In this document: positions 1 through 8,999 of the stretch, piece after piece | Layout: every line of letters starts with the position of its first letter | Numbering within the stretch: position 1 is the stretch's first letter | NCBI GenBank assembly: GCA_035699085.1 | Contig: DASSBG010000047.1 | Location: 1-64,000 of the forward strand | DNA from: DASSBG01 sp035699085 | GTDB lineage: Bacteria; Pseudomonadota; Gammaproteobacteria; Xanthomonadales; Rhodanobacteraceae | Reading direction: 5' to 3' | Length of the DNA: 64,000 nucleotides | Translations under genes and position numbers: made by a program | The notes under the pieces: model-generated | Seen by the model: the letters and a program-made list of their open reading frames with translations, nothing else | Told to the model about the DNA's origin: nothing | Databases searched by the model: none

Positions 1-555
1 GCCATGGCCGGGGACGATCAGCTGGTAGCCTTGCCAGTAGTCGGTCGCCGTCCACTCGCGGTGGCCGGTGCCGCCCTGCGCCGGTGCCGTCGGCGCCGCG
101 GCGAAGTCACGGCAGCGATACCAGCTTGGACCCGCGAACGCATCCACCATCCAGCCGTCGATGCCGGCAAGACCCTGGTGCGGAACCAGCGTCTCCAGCC
201 GCGGCAGCGCCAGTTGCCAGTCGCCCAGGGCCGAGCTGGCGCGCCGGTTCAGGCCGTCGACGCCGCGCACGATGTAGGCGCGGCTCAGCGAAAGCGTGGG
301 GCCGTTGCCGGCCAGCGACACGTCGGTCTGGAGGAACGAAAGGCTGCCGTCGTAGAGGCCGATGCGGGCGCCGAAGGGATGGTCGCCGAGCGGCGAGACC
401 GCCTGGTCCACCTTGGTCAGGTCGGCGTATTCCTGCTCCGGCGTGTGGGTGCTTGCAGCCCAGGCCGTCAACGGGACCAGCAGCGCCAGCCCCAAGCTTA
501 GAACCGCGTGCAGCCCAACGCTGCCCGCCCCCGAAAGAATCCGTCCCTTGCGCAT
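1..555 (-). CDS. RHS/YD-repeat family protein, N-terminal part (cut by window edge)
   Basis: The first 185 residues of a secreted protein are readable on the minus strand with no stop before base 1. They begin with MRKGRILSG, a hydrophobic stretch and an AWAA cleavage-like site, so a signal peptide is likely. After that comes a segment with the pattern ARIGLYDGSLSF ... GNGPTLSLSRAY, which resembles the region before the repeats in YD-repeat/RHS proteins. Two adjacent ATG codons exist; 555 is chosen because AGGAGG lies 6 bases upstream, against only 3 for 558. The repeat region and any toxin tip lie outside the window, so whether it is a polymorphic toxin cannot be judged. It is divergent from the small XRE regulator. 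Confidence 0.6.
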   Translation of the reverse strand, partial: MRKGRILSGAGSVGLHAVLSLGLALLVPLTAWAASTHTPEQEYADLTKVDQAVSPLGDHPFGARIGLYDGSLSFLQTDVSLAGNGPTLSLSRAYIVRGVDGLNRRASSALGDWQLALPRLETLVPHQGLAGIDGWMVDAFAGPSWYRCRDFAAAPTAPAQGGTGHREWTATDYWQGYQLIVPGHG

Positions 556-677
556 CATGCGCCTCCTGGTTTTTGCAACGCTTCCACTATACACGGCCTG
601 AAGCCGGAATGACCAGTATATTGTGAAGACCTCTGTATGCGTCACGGCCTACCTTGCCTCCACGGCAGGAGGGCTTG

Positions 678-929
678 GTGGACGCGGAGATTGCATTGGG
701 GCAGGTGCTGAGGGATCTCCGAAGGCAACGAGGCTTGTCTCAGGAAGCGCTTGCATTGGAGGCGGGGTTGCAACGCAACTACGTTTCGTTGCTTGAGCGC
801 GGCCAGAATTCGGCGAGCATCAAGACGCTCTTCAAGCTGTCTCGCGTGCTGGCGGTGCCGCCGAGTGCGCTGCTGGCACGAGTCGAGGCCAAGATGGCAG
901 CGAAGTTGCCATCGACTTCGCGAGACTGA
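678..929 (+). CDS. XRE-family HTH transcriptional regulator (83 aa)
   Basis: A single helix-turn-helix domain of the Cro/C1/SinR type fills nearly the whole protein. The run LRRQRGLSQEALALEAGL followed by NYVSLLERGQNSASIKTL shows the two helices and the conserved ERGQ turn. A GTG start at 678 is chosen because AGGAGG sits 5 bases upstream (667-672); the upstream TTG codons have no such site. There is no sensor or toxin-antitoxin partner in frame. It is divergent from the YD-repeat protein, separated by about 120 bases, so it may regulate that gene or itself; this is inference from position. Confidence 0.85.
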   Translation: MDAEIALGQVLRDLRRQRGLSQEALALEAGLQRNYVSLLERGQNSASIKTLFKLSRVLAVPPSALLARVEAKMAAKLPSTSRD

Positions 930-967
930 GCGGTCGCCTCGTCTGATCCTGCTCGCGGTGCGTGGCG

Positions 968-2131
968 CTACTCGAAGCTGGAGGTGAAGATGACGTCCTG
1001 GATGACCCAGGGGTCGATGACGACGACGTCGTAGTCGATGGTCGCGGGCGCGCCGCCGCCGCGGATGCCGGTGATGACGACGTGGTAGTCGGTGTCGTGT
1101 CCGGGTCGGGCGTAGCTGACTTCGTCGCCGGCGTCGCCGGCTGGCGGCAGCCAGACCAGTGTGTTTTCGCCGTAACCGTTGGCCAGCGGCTCGTAGCCGG
1201 GCGGATCCAGCGGCACCCCGTCGCGGCTCATGCTGACCGTGGCGTTGCTGAAGTCGGCGCCCGGCCAAGAGAATGACCAGCGGTTTGATTTGGCAGGCAG
1301 TAGTTGCCAGGGCACGTAGCCCTGCGGTGGCCAAGCGACGCCGAACGGCGTCGGTGGCCGCGGGCCGGTCGGGCCGAACACCCATAGTGCATTGCTGGCC
1401 CAGCCGTTGGAGCCGTAAGGGACGGAGCCCGTGTCCATGCCGATGCGCGCTGGGTAGAGCACCCAGCGGCGGTGGCCGACGAAGCTGTTGTTGGGGTCGC
1501 TGTCGACCATGTACAGATCGATGGCGCCAGGCCCAGCGGCGGCGTTGTTGCCGTAGCCGGCGGCGATGTTGGAGTTGTGCGCACCGTTGTAACCGGCGCT
1601 GGTGTAGCACAGCCAGTCCGACGGCGGGCTGTGGCTGAGTGCGCGGTTGGCGCTGAACATCAGCGCCGCCGCTTGGGTGTCGGTGGCCGCCGTGCCGCCC
1701 ATCAGGGTGATGTTGCCGGGCAGGCCGGCCAGGGCGCGGTAGAAGTTGACGCGGGCGATGGTGGCCTGGCGATAGGCGAGGCTGACGCTGCCGGGGTTGC
1801 AGCTGCCGACGTTGCCGTTCCAGCCGCTGGGCACCTGGCCTTGGGGCAGGTAGATCTCCTGGTAGGCCAGGGCGACCGCATTGCGGTCGAACGGATCAAT
1901 ATCGACGCTGACCGCCTGGGCGTCGGCCTGGGCTGCTTGCGGCACGGCAAGCGCGAAGGGCGCGAACTGCGGTTCGTCCTGTGTCGCTGGTGCGGTCGGC
2001 GCGGGCGCGAGCTGCGGCGCCAGTTGCGCCAGCGCCAGGGGCGCGCTGGCGATTGCCGCCAGACCCAGAAGGGCCGCGGCGAAGAGGCGTCGGGCATGGG
2101 CGGCGGGGCCGCGGAGGTGGCAGGTTGGCAT
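968..2131 (-). CDS. Secreted CAP-domain (SCP/PR1-like) protein
   Basis: Protein of 387 aa with an N-terminal signal peptide (cluster of Arg/His, then a hydrophobic run ending ALAQ) and an Ala/Pro-rich linker to about residue 65. The core shows the CAP fold pattern of bacterial extracellular members: ATIARVNFYRALAGLP, ALMFSANRALSHSPP, SNIAAGYG and FVGHRRWVLYP, with the His and Glu/Asp-type residues of the CAP cavity. The C-terminal roughly 130 residues form a beta-rich segment and end in DVIFTSSFE, similar to the tails of other secreted proteins in this window. The start at 2131 has AGGA 7 bases upstream. No partner gene adjoins it. Substrate and function are unknown for most bacterial CAP proteins. 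Confidence 0.75.
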   Translation of the reverse strand: MPTCHLRGPAAHARRLFAAALLGLAAIASAPLALAQLAPQLAPAPTAPATQDEPQFAPFALAVPQAAQADAQAVSVDIDPFDRNAVALAYQEIYLPQGQVPSGWNGNVGSCNPGSVSLAYRQATIARVNFYRALAGLPGNITLMGGTAATDTQAAALMFSANRALSHSPPSDWLCYTSAGYNGAHNSNIAAGYGNNAAAGPGAIDLYMVDSDPNNSFVGHRRWVLYPARIGMDTGSVPYGSNGWASNALWVFGPTGPRPPTPFGVAWPPQGYVPWQLLPAKSNRWSFSWPGADFSNATVSMSRDGVPLDPPGYEPLANGYGENTLVWLPPAGDAGDEVSYARPGHDTDYHVVITGIRGGGAPATIDYDVVVIDPWVIQDVIFTSSFE

Positions 2132-2224
2132 GCCGGCATCCTATGGATGCGGCCGCCGCAGGCCTGCGGACTGGTAGGCAGAAATGGAAGTTGGTCTGGC
2201 CGCCTTGGCGCGCCGGGTGAGCGT

Positions 2225-2252
2225 CGAGTTACGCGCCTGCGGCGCTAACCCG
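2225..2252. repeat. Palindromic intergenic element
   Basis: CGAGTTACGCGCC is followed after three bases by GGCGCTAACCCG, an inverted repeat with one mismatch and one bulged base. Palindromes with a GGGTTAGCGC core are common interspersed elements in proteobacterial intergenic DNA. It lies between the CAP gene and the cold-shock promoter. No function is claimed. Confidence 0.5.
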
Positions 2253-2341
2253 ACCTACGGCGGCTCGCAAGCGTGCGGGATGCGAACGAAAGCTGAATGG
2301 CGGCGGCGTTTTCAGGCATTGTTCAATCGTTCAAGAAACAG

Positions 2342-2373
2342 TTGACACCGCGGCTTCAGCTTTGCTGTAGAAT
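2342..2373 (+). promoter_or_regulatory. Candidate promoter and long leader of the first cold-shock gene
   Basis: TTGACA at 2342-2347 is a consensus -35 box. TAGAAT at 2368-2373 resembles a -10 box, but the 20-base spacer is longer than usual, so the pairing is tentative. If used, it gives a leader of about 170 bases before the ATG at 2551, matching the long structured leaders of cspA-type mRNAs. Within the 419 bases between 2131 and 2551 nothing else is recognisable apart from the palindrome at 2225-2252. Confidence 0.3.
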
Positions 2374-2550
2374 ACCGCTGACTGTGTTTGCCAGGGTCAC
2401 GGTGAATCGTGCCCGATGTGGTTGATCGTCAAGATTCACTCCATCGTTTCATGTGCTATCTCCTTGCAATCCCAGTTGACGGCCACGGGGTGTTCCCGCG
2501 GCCTCAATGTCTGTTTCATTTTCAATTCAATAGTGTGAGGAGTGTGTAAC

Positions 2551-2760
2551 ATGGCAGATCGCCAAGAAGGTACCGTCAAGTGGTTCAATGACGCGAAGGG
2601 TTTCGGGTTCATCACGCCGGAAAGCGGCCCGGACCTGTTCGTGCATTTCCGTTCCATCCAGGGTACCGGCTTCAAGAGCCTGCAGGAAGGCCAGCGCGTG
2701 AGTTTCGTCGCGGTGCAGGGCCAGAAGGGCATGCAGGCTGACGAAGTGCAAGCCGTCTGA
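2551..2760 (+). CDS. Cold-shock protein, CspA family (69 aa)
   Basis: A single cold-shock domain, essentially full length for the family. It has the start GTVKWFNDAKGFGFI containing RNP1 and the LFVHF core of RNP2, both nucleic-acid binding motifs on an OB fold. These proteins bind single-stranded RNA/DNA and melt mRNA structure. The ATG at 2551 is preferred because GAGGAG lies 8 bases upstream. The gene stands alone, with a long leader and a strong terminator, so it is probably monocistronic. A second family member is at 29319; the two are about two-thirds identical by eye. Confidence 0.95.
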   Translation: MADRQEGTVKWFNDAKGFGFITPESGPDLFVHFRSIQGTGFKSLQEGQRVSFVAVQGQKGMQADEVQAV

Positions 2761-2776
2761 CCTTTCGGTCAATGCG

Positions 2777-2813
2777 AAAAAAGCCCCGGGCGGCGACGCC
2801 CGGGGCTTTTTTT
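2777..2813 (+). terminator. Rho-independent terminator after cold-shock gene
   Basis: A perfect 10-bp stem GCCCCGGGCG / CGCCCGGGGC with a GCGA tetraloop is flanked by six A residues on the left and seven T residues on the right. It starts 16 bases past the stop. The A and T runs make it potentially bidirectional, so it could also stop antisense transcription. Confidence 0.95.
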
Positions 2814-2883
2814 ATGCCCGGCGGCGCCGCAAGTCGCCGGCTTGAGGTGCTTGCTCTTGCCTGCGCGAGTCTGCGGCACAGCC

Positions 2884-5800
2884 TCAACGGCAGGTGGCAG
2901 ACCTGTTGATCCGGTAGCTCAAGTTGCTTGCAGCGAGGGGCAGTTGCAGCGGTGGCTCACTGCCTGCGAGCAGTAGCCAGGCACCGTTCCCGTCCTTGGC
3001 GATGCCGAGGGCGATTTCGCTACGCGCTCCCAAGCGTGCCCAACGACTGGCATGCTGCGAACCATCCTTTGTGGTGCTGAGCAGACGCAGCCATTGACCG
3101 GCGACGCTGCCGAGCCGATCAACCTCGATGCGCGAGCCGTCCCCGGCGATGGCACTGATCAGCTCGTGGATGGCGCGGGGTTCGGCCGGCGGGAGCAGGT
3201 CGAAGACCTGCGTCGATTCGTCGTCGATCGAGGTGCCGAGGCAGCTCGTGGCGATTGCGGTTTGCGGCGCCTCTTCCCCATACTCAAAGCCGAACCCATC
3301 GCGGAATAACACCAGCACGTCCGTGTCGACGGCTGTCGGGGTCTGCGCCCCAAAAGTTGCGCTGACGCTGGTGGCTGCATTGACGGCGTCGGTATTGATC
3401 ATCACCGGCACGTTGAGATCCCAGGTGATGCTTGTACCTGCCGGCAAGTCCACGATATCGTTCAGTGCCCCGACGCCGGCCGCGCAAGGTGCATCGCTGA
3501 TGCATTGCCAGTGGCTCTCGGTTCCATTGAGCCCGGCGCCGAACGTGTTGGTCAGGACAACGCCGCTGGCATCGGCGCTGCCCGTGTTGCTCAACGTCAC
3601 CAGATAGTCGATCACCTGGCCGTATTGCGCGTAGCCGCGCGCGTCATCGACGGTCAGCGCGAGAACGGCCGTCTTGTCGACACACTGGATTGCAACATCG
3701 CTCACAGTGGCGCCGTCGATGATCCCGGTTCCATTGCGGGCGGTGCAATTCTGGCCTGTGGGCGAGCTTGTTATCGCGATGCTGTAGCTTGCGCCATCGG
3801 CAAGCAAGGTACCAAAGGCGAAGGGGCCATCGCCGAAGGTTTCCACGGGGCCACCATTGAGGCTGAGCCCGACCGTGTCGGTCGCGCCACCGATCGTGCC
3901 TCCGACTGCAAACTTCTCCAGAACACACGTAACGAACACGTTTGTGACATCGCCATCGGGAACGGTCCCGCTCATGTTGAGGATGGTGCAGCTTTCAGCA
4001 GGGTCTGCCGGAGGGATCGTTATGCCAACTGCATATGTGGCGCCAAAGGCAACTGGATCCGGGAACACGAAATTGCCGTTCGCAGCCACGGCCATCTGCT
4101 GTGGCGGCGAACCCGGCACTGACAGGAGGAGGGTCACGGAGTTGCCTTGCAGACCATAGACCGTGCCACCGACGCTGTGCGCAACCGGAGCGAAATCAAT
4201 CGCGACAGTGCAATCACGGCTGATCGGAGCGGTGGTAAAGGTCGAACCGTCAACGCTTCCCCCGCAATTGCCACTGACGGCAAATGATCCGGGGGTAGCG
4301 ACCAATGGCACGGCGGCGCCCTCGACGTATGTCGCGGCGCACCTCGCGCCGCCCATGACGCAATCAGCCACATTCCCTGAACGTGGTGTGGGTGGTGTCG
4401 CGGCGGTCACGCTGCCAGCGCCGTCCACGCTCACCGACAGCTGGGCCTGGATCAGCTCGACGGCACCAATGTCGCATGCTGCGCCCTGTGGTCGCGAAAT
4501 GCCGCGCTGGTCTTTTGCGCTGCAGTCGGCGGCGCTCCCTTCGTCGATCGCGACACTCTCGGGCCCGGGCAACATCGTCGGCGTGAAGCCGCCATTTTGT
4601 TGCAGAGGGCCAAGCTGCGGGTCAGCGTCAAGGACCGTTGCGTCGCAATCGAAACCTTCGCCGATGACGCAGCCGCCTTTCATGATGCTGTAGCGCAACC
4701 ACGAAGTTGCCCCGCTGGCGTTTTCGATTTCGTGTCCATCGTCCAGTGAATCGTTCCACAGGATGACGTTGGTCATGGACGGGCTGCTAGCCTGGTTGAT
4801 GATCGCGTAAGAGCCGGAACCTGGATAGTTTTCGCTGAACGTGACATTGGTCAGCTGAGGTCGGCTGAAGCGATCAGGGCTGCCGAGGTTGTACATCGCC
4901 GCTGCGGCAGCGGCGATGTTGCCGCTGAAGGTAACGTTGATCAGGACGGGGCTGCTTCTGCCGTATTCCCCGTCACTGTACATTGCGCCGCCTTGCGTTG
5001 CGCTGTTGCCGCTGAAGCTGACGCTTTGCAATAGCGGACTGCTGTCGCCATGTGAGCTGCCCATGGCGTAGATTGCGCCGCCGAGGCTGGCGTGATTGCC
5101 GACGAACCGCAGGTGGCCAAGCGACGGGTTGCACTCGTTGCCAATGCCGTCACCGCTGCACAGCAAGCCGCCGCCGAGGCTGTCCGTGTATGTCGAGTCG
5201 GCGTTCCCGGCGGTGATGACGAATCCGTCAAGCACGGTGCTGCGATCGGTTGTGTTTCGCATCATCAGTACATGGCGACTGTTACCACTGTTGCTGCCAT
5301 CGATGGGTACGGCCTCGTCGATGCCCCCGGGACCACGGGTCGAGTCGTTTCGATCGATGTCACCGGAGAGCACTGTGGGATTGGCCAGCGGGTCGCGCTG
5401 CTCGAGGCGCGCTTCCGTGCCCGCAAAGCCGCCGTATACTCTCGTATAGGGCCTGACGAGGAAACTGTCGGTCTCCTCGGCTCCCGGGACATAAATGCCT
5501 CTGGCGACCCAGACCTCGACACAAGACGTGTCCGTCAATGCCGACTGCAGATCGCGATAAGCGTCTTGCCAGCTGCTGCCATAATTTGTGCTGGCGGCCC
5601 AAGCTTTCACAAAGCAGGTCCGCTCGGACGGCAGTACCTCGACTGCGCCCATGTCGCACGCGAGGCCCTGGGGGCGAGGAACCCCGCGTTCATCGATGGA
5701 GGCGCATTCGCCAAGGGTGCCGGCGTCGATGGCAGGGCTGCCGGCATCGAGCAGCATCGTCGGTGCAAAGCCCCCGTTGTCCTGTAACGGGCCCAGCAGG

Positions 5801-6939
5801 GGATCGCTCGCCAACACGGATGCGTCGCAGTCATTGCCGTCGCCAGGGACGCAGCCCCCTTGCAGGATGCTCCAGCGTAAACTCGGCGTCGCCGTGGTGT
5901 TGGATATTTCAGGTCCGCTGCCGCCGGAGGCAACGCTATCGCCCCACATGATGACGTTGGTAAAAACGGGGCTGGTGGTCCCGGTCGAACCGCCCTCATT
6001 GGCGACGGCGCCTCCCTTGGCCCCGGCGCTGTTACCACTGAACGTCACGTTGCTCAACACCGGATTGCTGGTACCAGTCGCGCCATGGTTGTACATCGCG
6101 CCACCCATGCCTGCGGCTTGATTGCCGTTGAAGGTGACATTGATGAGGATGGGGCTGCTGGTGCCGCCGCCGCCTTCGTCGAACAGTGCTCCGCCGTTAT
6201 CGGCGCTGTTGCCACGGAAGGTCACCCCTGTAATCCGGGGACTGCTTAGCCCCCCCAGCAAGCCAAAGTTGCCGAGCGCACCGCCGGCACCCGCACTGTT
6301 GCCAGTAAAAAGGAGTTGATTCAAGACCGGGCTGCACTGATGACCGGCACCAGCGCCGTCGCAGAGGAGTCCCCCGCCAATTCCGCCGGCTGAAAAGGGG
6401 CCTGGATTGTCGGCATTTCCCGCCGTGATGATGAACCCATCGAGGACCGTGTCGGCATTTATGCCGCCGCCAGTTGTACCGTCCATCGTGACGACGTGAA
6501 GGCTGTTGCCAGCATTGCTCCCGTCGAGAGGGACCGTCGCATCGATGCCGTCGGCGCCGCCCGTCGCGTCATTTTCGTCGATGTCACCGGAGAGGATTGT
6601 CAGGTTCGCCCGCGGGTCACGTTGTTCGCGGGTTGTCTCGTTGCCGGCAAACCCGCCGTAGACCTTGACGCCAGCGCGTACGTTGAAGGTGGCAGCCTCG
6701 TCACCAGCCGCGCCCGGCCTGTAGATGCCGGCACCGACCCAGACTTCACTGCATTCGCTATCTGCAAGGGCTGCGACAAGACTCGCCGGCGCGGCCCAAC
6801 TGCTGCCGTCGCCGGTTGCAACGACGGCGACTCGGCAGACGCCGCCCAAATCCTGGGCATCGCCTGCACAACTTGCAAGTGAAAGCAGCAGAGAGCCTGC
6901 GCAAAGGGTAGCGGTTCGCAAGGATCGTCCGGCGTCCAT
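2884..6939 (-). CDS. Large secreted right-handed beta-helix protein with duplicated module
   Basis: About 1351 aa with an N-terminal signal sequence (possible lipobox SLASC near residue 24). Two homologous halves, roughly residues 30-440 and 445-840, each contain an SSW..A...L..AL segment, GGFAGNET/GGFAGTEA, a beta-helix ladder of SSPVLINVTFSGN-type rungs, and a closing block PAIDAG ... RGVPRPQG ... CDMGAVE (choice-of-anchor Q type). Residues about 840-1080 contain a bacterial immunoglobulin-like repeat and two GGTVYGL/GGTIGGA beta modules with paired cysteines. A DUF11-type domain follows (LVTLSNTGSADASGVVLTN). VLFRDGFGFEYG occurs near residue 1220, before a final region of about 130 residues. 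The ATG at 6939 is used because GGAGG is 6 bases upstream. Likely cell-surface or extracellular; ligand unknown. Confidence 0.8.
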   Translation of the reverse strand: MDAGRSLRTATLCAGSLLLSLASCAGDAQDLGGVCRVAVVATGDGSSWAAPASLVAALADSECSEVWVGAGIYRPGAAGDEAATFNVRAGVKVYGGFAGNETTREQRDPRANLTILSGDIDENDATGGADGIDATVPLDGSNAGNSLHVVTMDGTTGGGINADTVLDGFIITAGNADNPGPFSAGGIGGGLLCDGAGAGHQCSPVLNQLLFTGNSAGAGGALGNFGLLGGLSSPRITGVTFRGNSADNGGALFDEGGGGTSSPILINVTFNGNQAAGMGGAMYNHGATGTSNPVLSNVTFSGNSAGAKGGAVANEGGSTGTTSPVFTNVIMWGDSVASGGSGPEISNTTATPSLRWSILQGGCVPGDGNDCDASVLASDPLLGPLQDNGGFAPTMLLDAGSPAIDAGTLGECASIDERGVPRPQGLACDMGAVEVLPSERTCFVKAWAASTNYGSSWQDAYRDLQSALTDTSCVEVWVARGIYVPGAEETDSFLVRPYTRVYGGFAGTEARLEQRDPLANPTVLSGDIDRNDSTRGPGGIDEAVPIDGSNSGNSRHVLMMRNTTDRSTVLDGFVITAGNADSTYTDSLGGGLLCSGDGIGNECNPSLGHLRFVGNHASLGGAIYAMGSSHGDSSPLLQSVSFSGNSATQGGAMYSDGEYGRSSPVLINVTFSGNIAAAAAAMYNLGSPDRFSRPQLTNVTFSENYPGSGSYAIINQASSPSMTNVILWNDSLDDGHEIENASGATSWLRYSIMKGGCVIGEGFDCDATVLDADPQLGPLQQNGGFTPTMLPGPESVAIDEGSAADCSAKDQRGISRPQGAACDIGAVELIQAQLSVSVDGAGSVTAATPPTPRSGNVADCVMGGARCAATYVEGAAVPLVATPGSFAVSGNCGGSVDGSTFTTAPISRDCTVAIDFAPVAHSVGGTVYGLQGNSVTLLLSVPGSPPQQMAVAANGNFVFPDPVAFGATYAVGITIPPADPAESCTILNMSGTVPDGDVTNVFVTCVLEKFAVGGTIGGATDTVGLSLNGGPVETFGDGPFAFGTLLADGASYSIAITSSPTGQNCTARNGTGIIDGATVSDVAIQCVDKTAVLALTVDDARGYAQYGQVIDYLVTLSNTGSADASGVVLTNTFGAGLNGTESHWQCISDAPCAAGVGALNDIVDLPAGTSITWDLNVPVMINTDAVNAATSVSATFGAQTPTAVDTDVLVLFRDGFGFEYGEEAPQTAIATSCLGTSIDDESTQVFDLLPPAEPRAIHELISAIAGDGSRIEVDRLGSVAGQWLRLLSTTKDGSQHASRWARLGARSEIALGIAKDGNGAWLLLAGSEPPLQLPLAASNLSYRINRSATCR

Positions 6940-7217
6940 CACGCACCTCCCCGGGCTGCGTTGCAGGAGCGTACGTCAGTTGCGTATTGGGGACGAGGAG
7001 TACGCCCCACCAGCTCAAGGCGCGCGCGCGGTTGACTATGGACCGATTTTCAATGACTGTCAAAAGGGCGCTGAGGCCACGCGGCAGGGCTGCCGGTGAA
7101 GCGACTGAGCACGTGCCGCTCTGTCAGTCACGCGCTCGAGCGGGCGGGCCGGTGCGGAGGCCTGCGGCAGGCGTAGAACAACGTGGCGTCTTCTGGTGCA
7201 GTCAACGCCCAGCGTTG

Positions 7218-8825
7218 TCAACGGCCGCCGATGTTGGCGTCGATGAAGCGGGCGACGTTGTCGTGCAGCGCCTTCAGTGACGGCGTGTGCGCGTAGACCA
7301 TGTGGCCCGACGGATACCAGGCGTAGCTGATGTTCTTCTGCAACCGCTGCGGGATCGGCAGGTGGCGCATCTCGTAGATGGCGGCGAAGAAGGGTGTGGC
7401 GAGGTCGTAGTAGCCGCCATTCAAAAGCACCTTGAGGTCAGGGTTGGTCTTCATCGCGGTGGCGAGGTCGGGCATCACGTTGAGCGACTGCTGCGACGAA
7501 TAGCGGCTGCCGGGGGCGCGGTGCGAGAAGTCCCAGTGGTGGACGTTCGCATACAGCCGGTAGTGCTGGTGCTGGCCGAACTTCAGCTGCTTGCGGACGT
7601 AGTTGTTGAACACCGCGACGTAGGCGGAGCTGATGGCCGAAGACTGCGGGTCGTAATCCGAGCTCTTGCCCAGTGGATCGATGGTCGGGCCGGCGAAGCG
7701 GCTGTCGAGGCGGCCGGTGGTCTGGTCGTCGGCGCCGAGCAACTCATGCTCGAACATGCCACCGCTGACGCGCAAGTTGGCCTTCAGCAGGTAGTCCACC
7801 GGCAGGCCGGTGTACTGGTGCAGCTTTGCGGCCACTGCCTGCTTCTGCGTGTCGTCAAGCGCCGAACCGAGCAGCAGCGCGTGCGCGTACTCGTTCATGG
7901 CGTAGTGCTCGACCTCCTGCAGGAACGGCTCCAGCTTGGCCGGCGGCTGCGGCAGCTTGTGGTGATACCAGGCGGTCGCGGCGAAGGTTGGCAGCGCCAG
8001 CTCGTAAGGCAGGTCGACGCTGGGGTTGGACTGCGGGCCGTCGATGCTGGTGGCGAAGCTGAGGATCTGCGACAGCAGGATCACGCCGTTGAGATCAATG
8101 CTGTCATCGTTTTCAAGGATGTTGGCCAGGACCGCCGAGCGGGTGGTGCCGTAGCTTTCGCCGAACAGGTACTTGGGCGAGTTCCAGCGGCCGTAGGTTG
8201 AGAGAAACTGGCTGATGAACCGGGCGAAGGCATGGCCGTCGCCGTCGACGCTGTAGATGGCCTTCTGCCGCGCCTTCATCTGCTTTTCGCGCTTGTCCTT
8301 GTCCTTGGCATTGGCGATCAGCCGGCTGAAGCCGGCACCGGGCGCGTCGATGAAGACAAGGTCGGAGGCGTCCAGCAGGCTGTAGTCGTTATTGACCAGG
8401 CCGTAGGGTGCGGCAGGCGTGTGGTCGTGGTCGGAGGTCACCACGCGCTTCGGCCCGAAGGCGCCCATGTGCAGCCAGACCGTGGCCGATCCCGGGCCGC
8501 CGTTGTAGATGAACGTGACCGGCCGCGTGGCCGGGTTCGCGCCCTGCTTCAGATAGGCGACGTAGAACATGCTGATCTGCGGCTCGTGTTCCTTGTCACC
8601 GGTGCCGTGGATGATCAGTGTTCCGGCGACGGCCTTGTAGTCGATGCGCTTGCCCTCGACGGTGACCGAGCCGTGGCTGACGGAGGATTGCGGCTTGACC
8701 AGCGCCTCCTTCGGCGTGTGTCCCGAGTGGTCGGGATGCGCGTCGTGCTTGCCGTTGTCGGCGGCGCTGGCCGCCGTGCTGACGAGTGTGGCGGCAAGCA
8801 GGATGGCGAATGTCTTGGCACGCAT
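7218..8825 (-). CDS. Peptidase S10 family serine carboxypeptidase (periplasmic/secreted), copy 1
   Basis: A protein of 535 aa with a signal peptide (MRAKTFAILLAATLVSTAASA) and a His/Asp-rich linker. The alpha/beta-hydrolase core has the S10 oxyanion segment YNGGPGSATVW. The nucleophile motif GESYG is near residue 220, an aspartate motif NGGYYDLATP near 470, and the catalytic His in SGHMVY near 507, so the full triad is present. S10 enzymes remove C-terminal residues from peptides, typically at acidic pH. Start 8825 is chosen for GGAGGAA 7 bases upstream; the longer frame to 8873 lacks this. It is divergent from the CLC gene. A paralogue lies at 33362-34879. Confidence 0.9.
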   Translation of the reverse strand: MRAKTFAILLAATLVSTAASAADNGKHDAHPDHSGHTPKEALVKPQSSVSHGSVTVEGKRIDYKAVAGTLIIHGTGDKEHEPQISMFYVAYLKQGANPATRPVTFIYNGGPGSATVWLHMGAFGPKRVVTSDHDHTPAAPYGLVNNDYSLLDASDLVFIDAPGAGFSRLIANAKDKDKREKQMKARQKAIYSVDGDGHAFARFISQFLSTYGRWNSPKYLFGESYGTTRSAVLANILENDDSIDLNGVILLSQILSFATSIDGPQSNPSVDLPYELALPTFAATAWYHHKLPQPPAKLEPFLQEVEHYAMNEYAHALLLGSALDDTQKQAVAAKLHQYTGLPVDYLLKANLRVSGGMFEHELLGADDQTTGRLDSRFAGPTIDPLGKSSDYDPQSSAISSAYVAVFNNYVRKQLKFGQHQHYRLYANVHHWDFSHRAPGSRYSSQQSLNVMPDLATAMKTNPDLKVLLNGGYYDLATPFFAAIYEMRHLPIPQRLQKNISYAWYPSGHMVYAHTPSLKALHDNVARFIDANIGGR

Positions 8826-8999
8826 GGCGCTTCCTCCGGGACCTTGATCCCTCAGCCTACGCGTGCGCACCACGCGCTTTCATCGGCCATAGGTCACGGG
8901 CTGCCGGCAGCGACGCACCACCTGCGGTACCGGCGGACCCCGTGCCATACTGCGGCGCGGCGCCGGCCGGCGCCTTTGTCCCCAGGACCGGGTCGAAAC

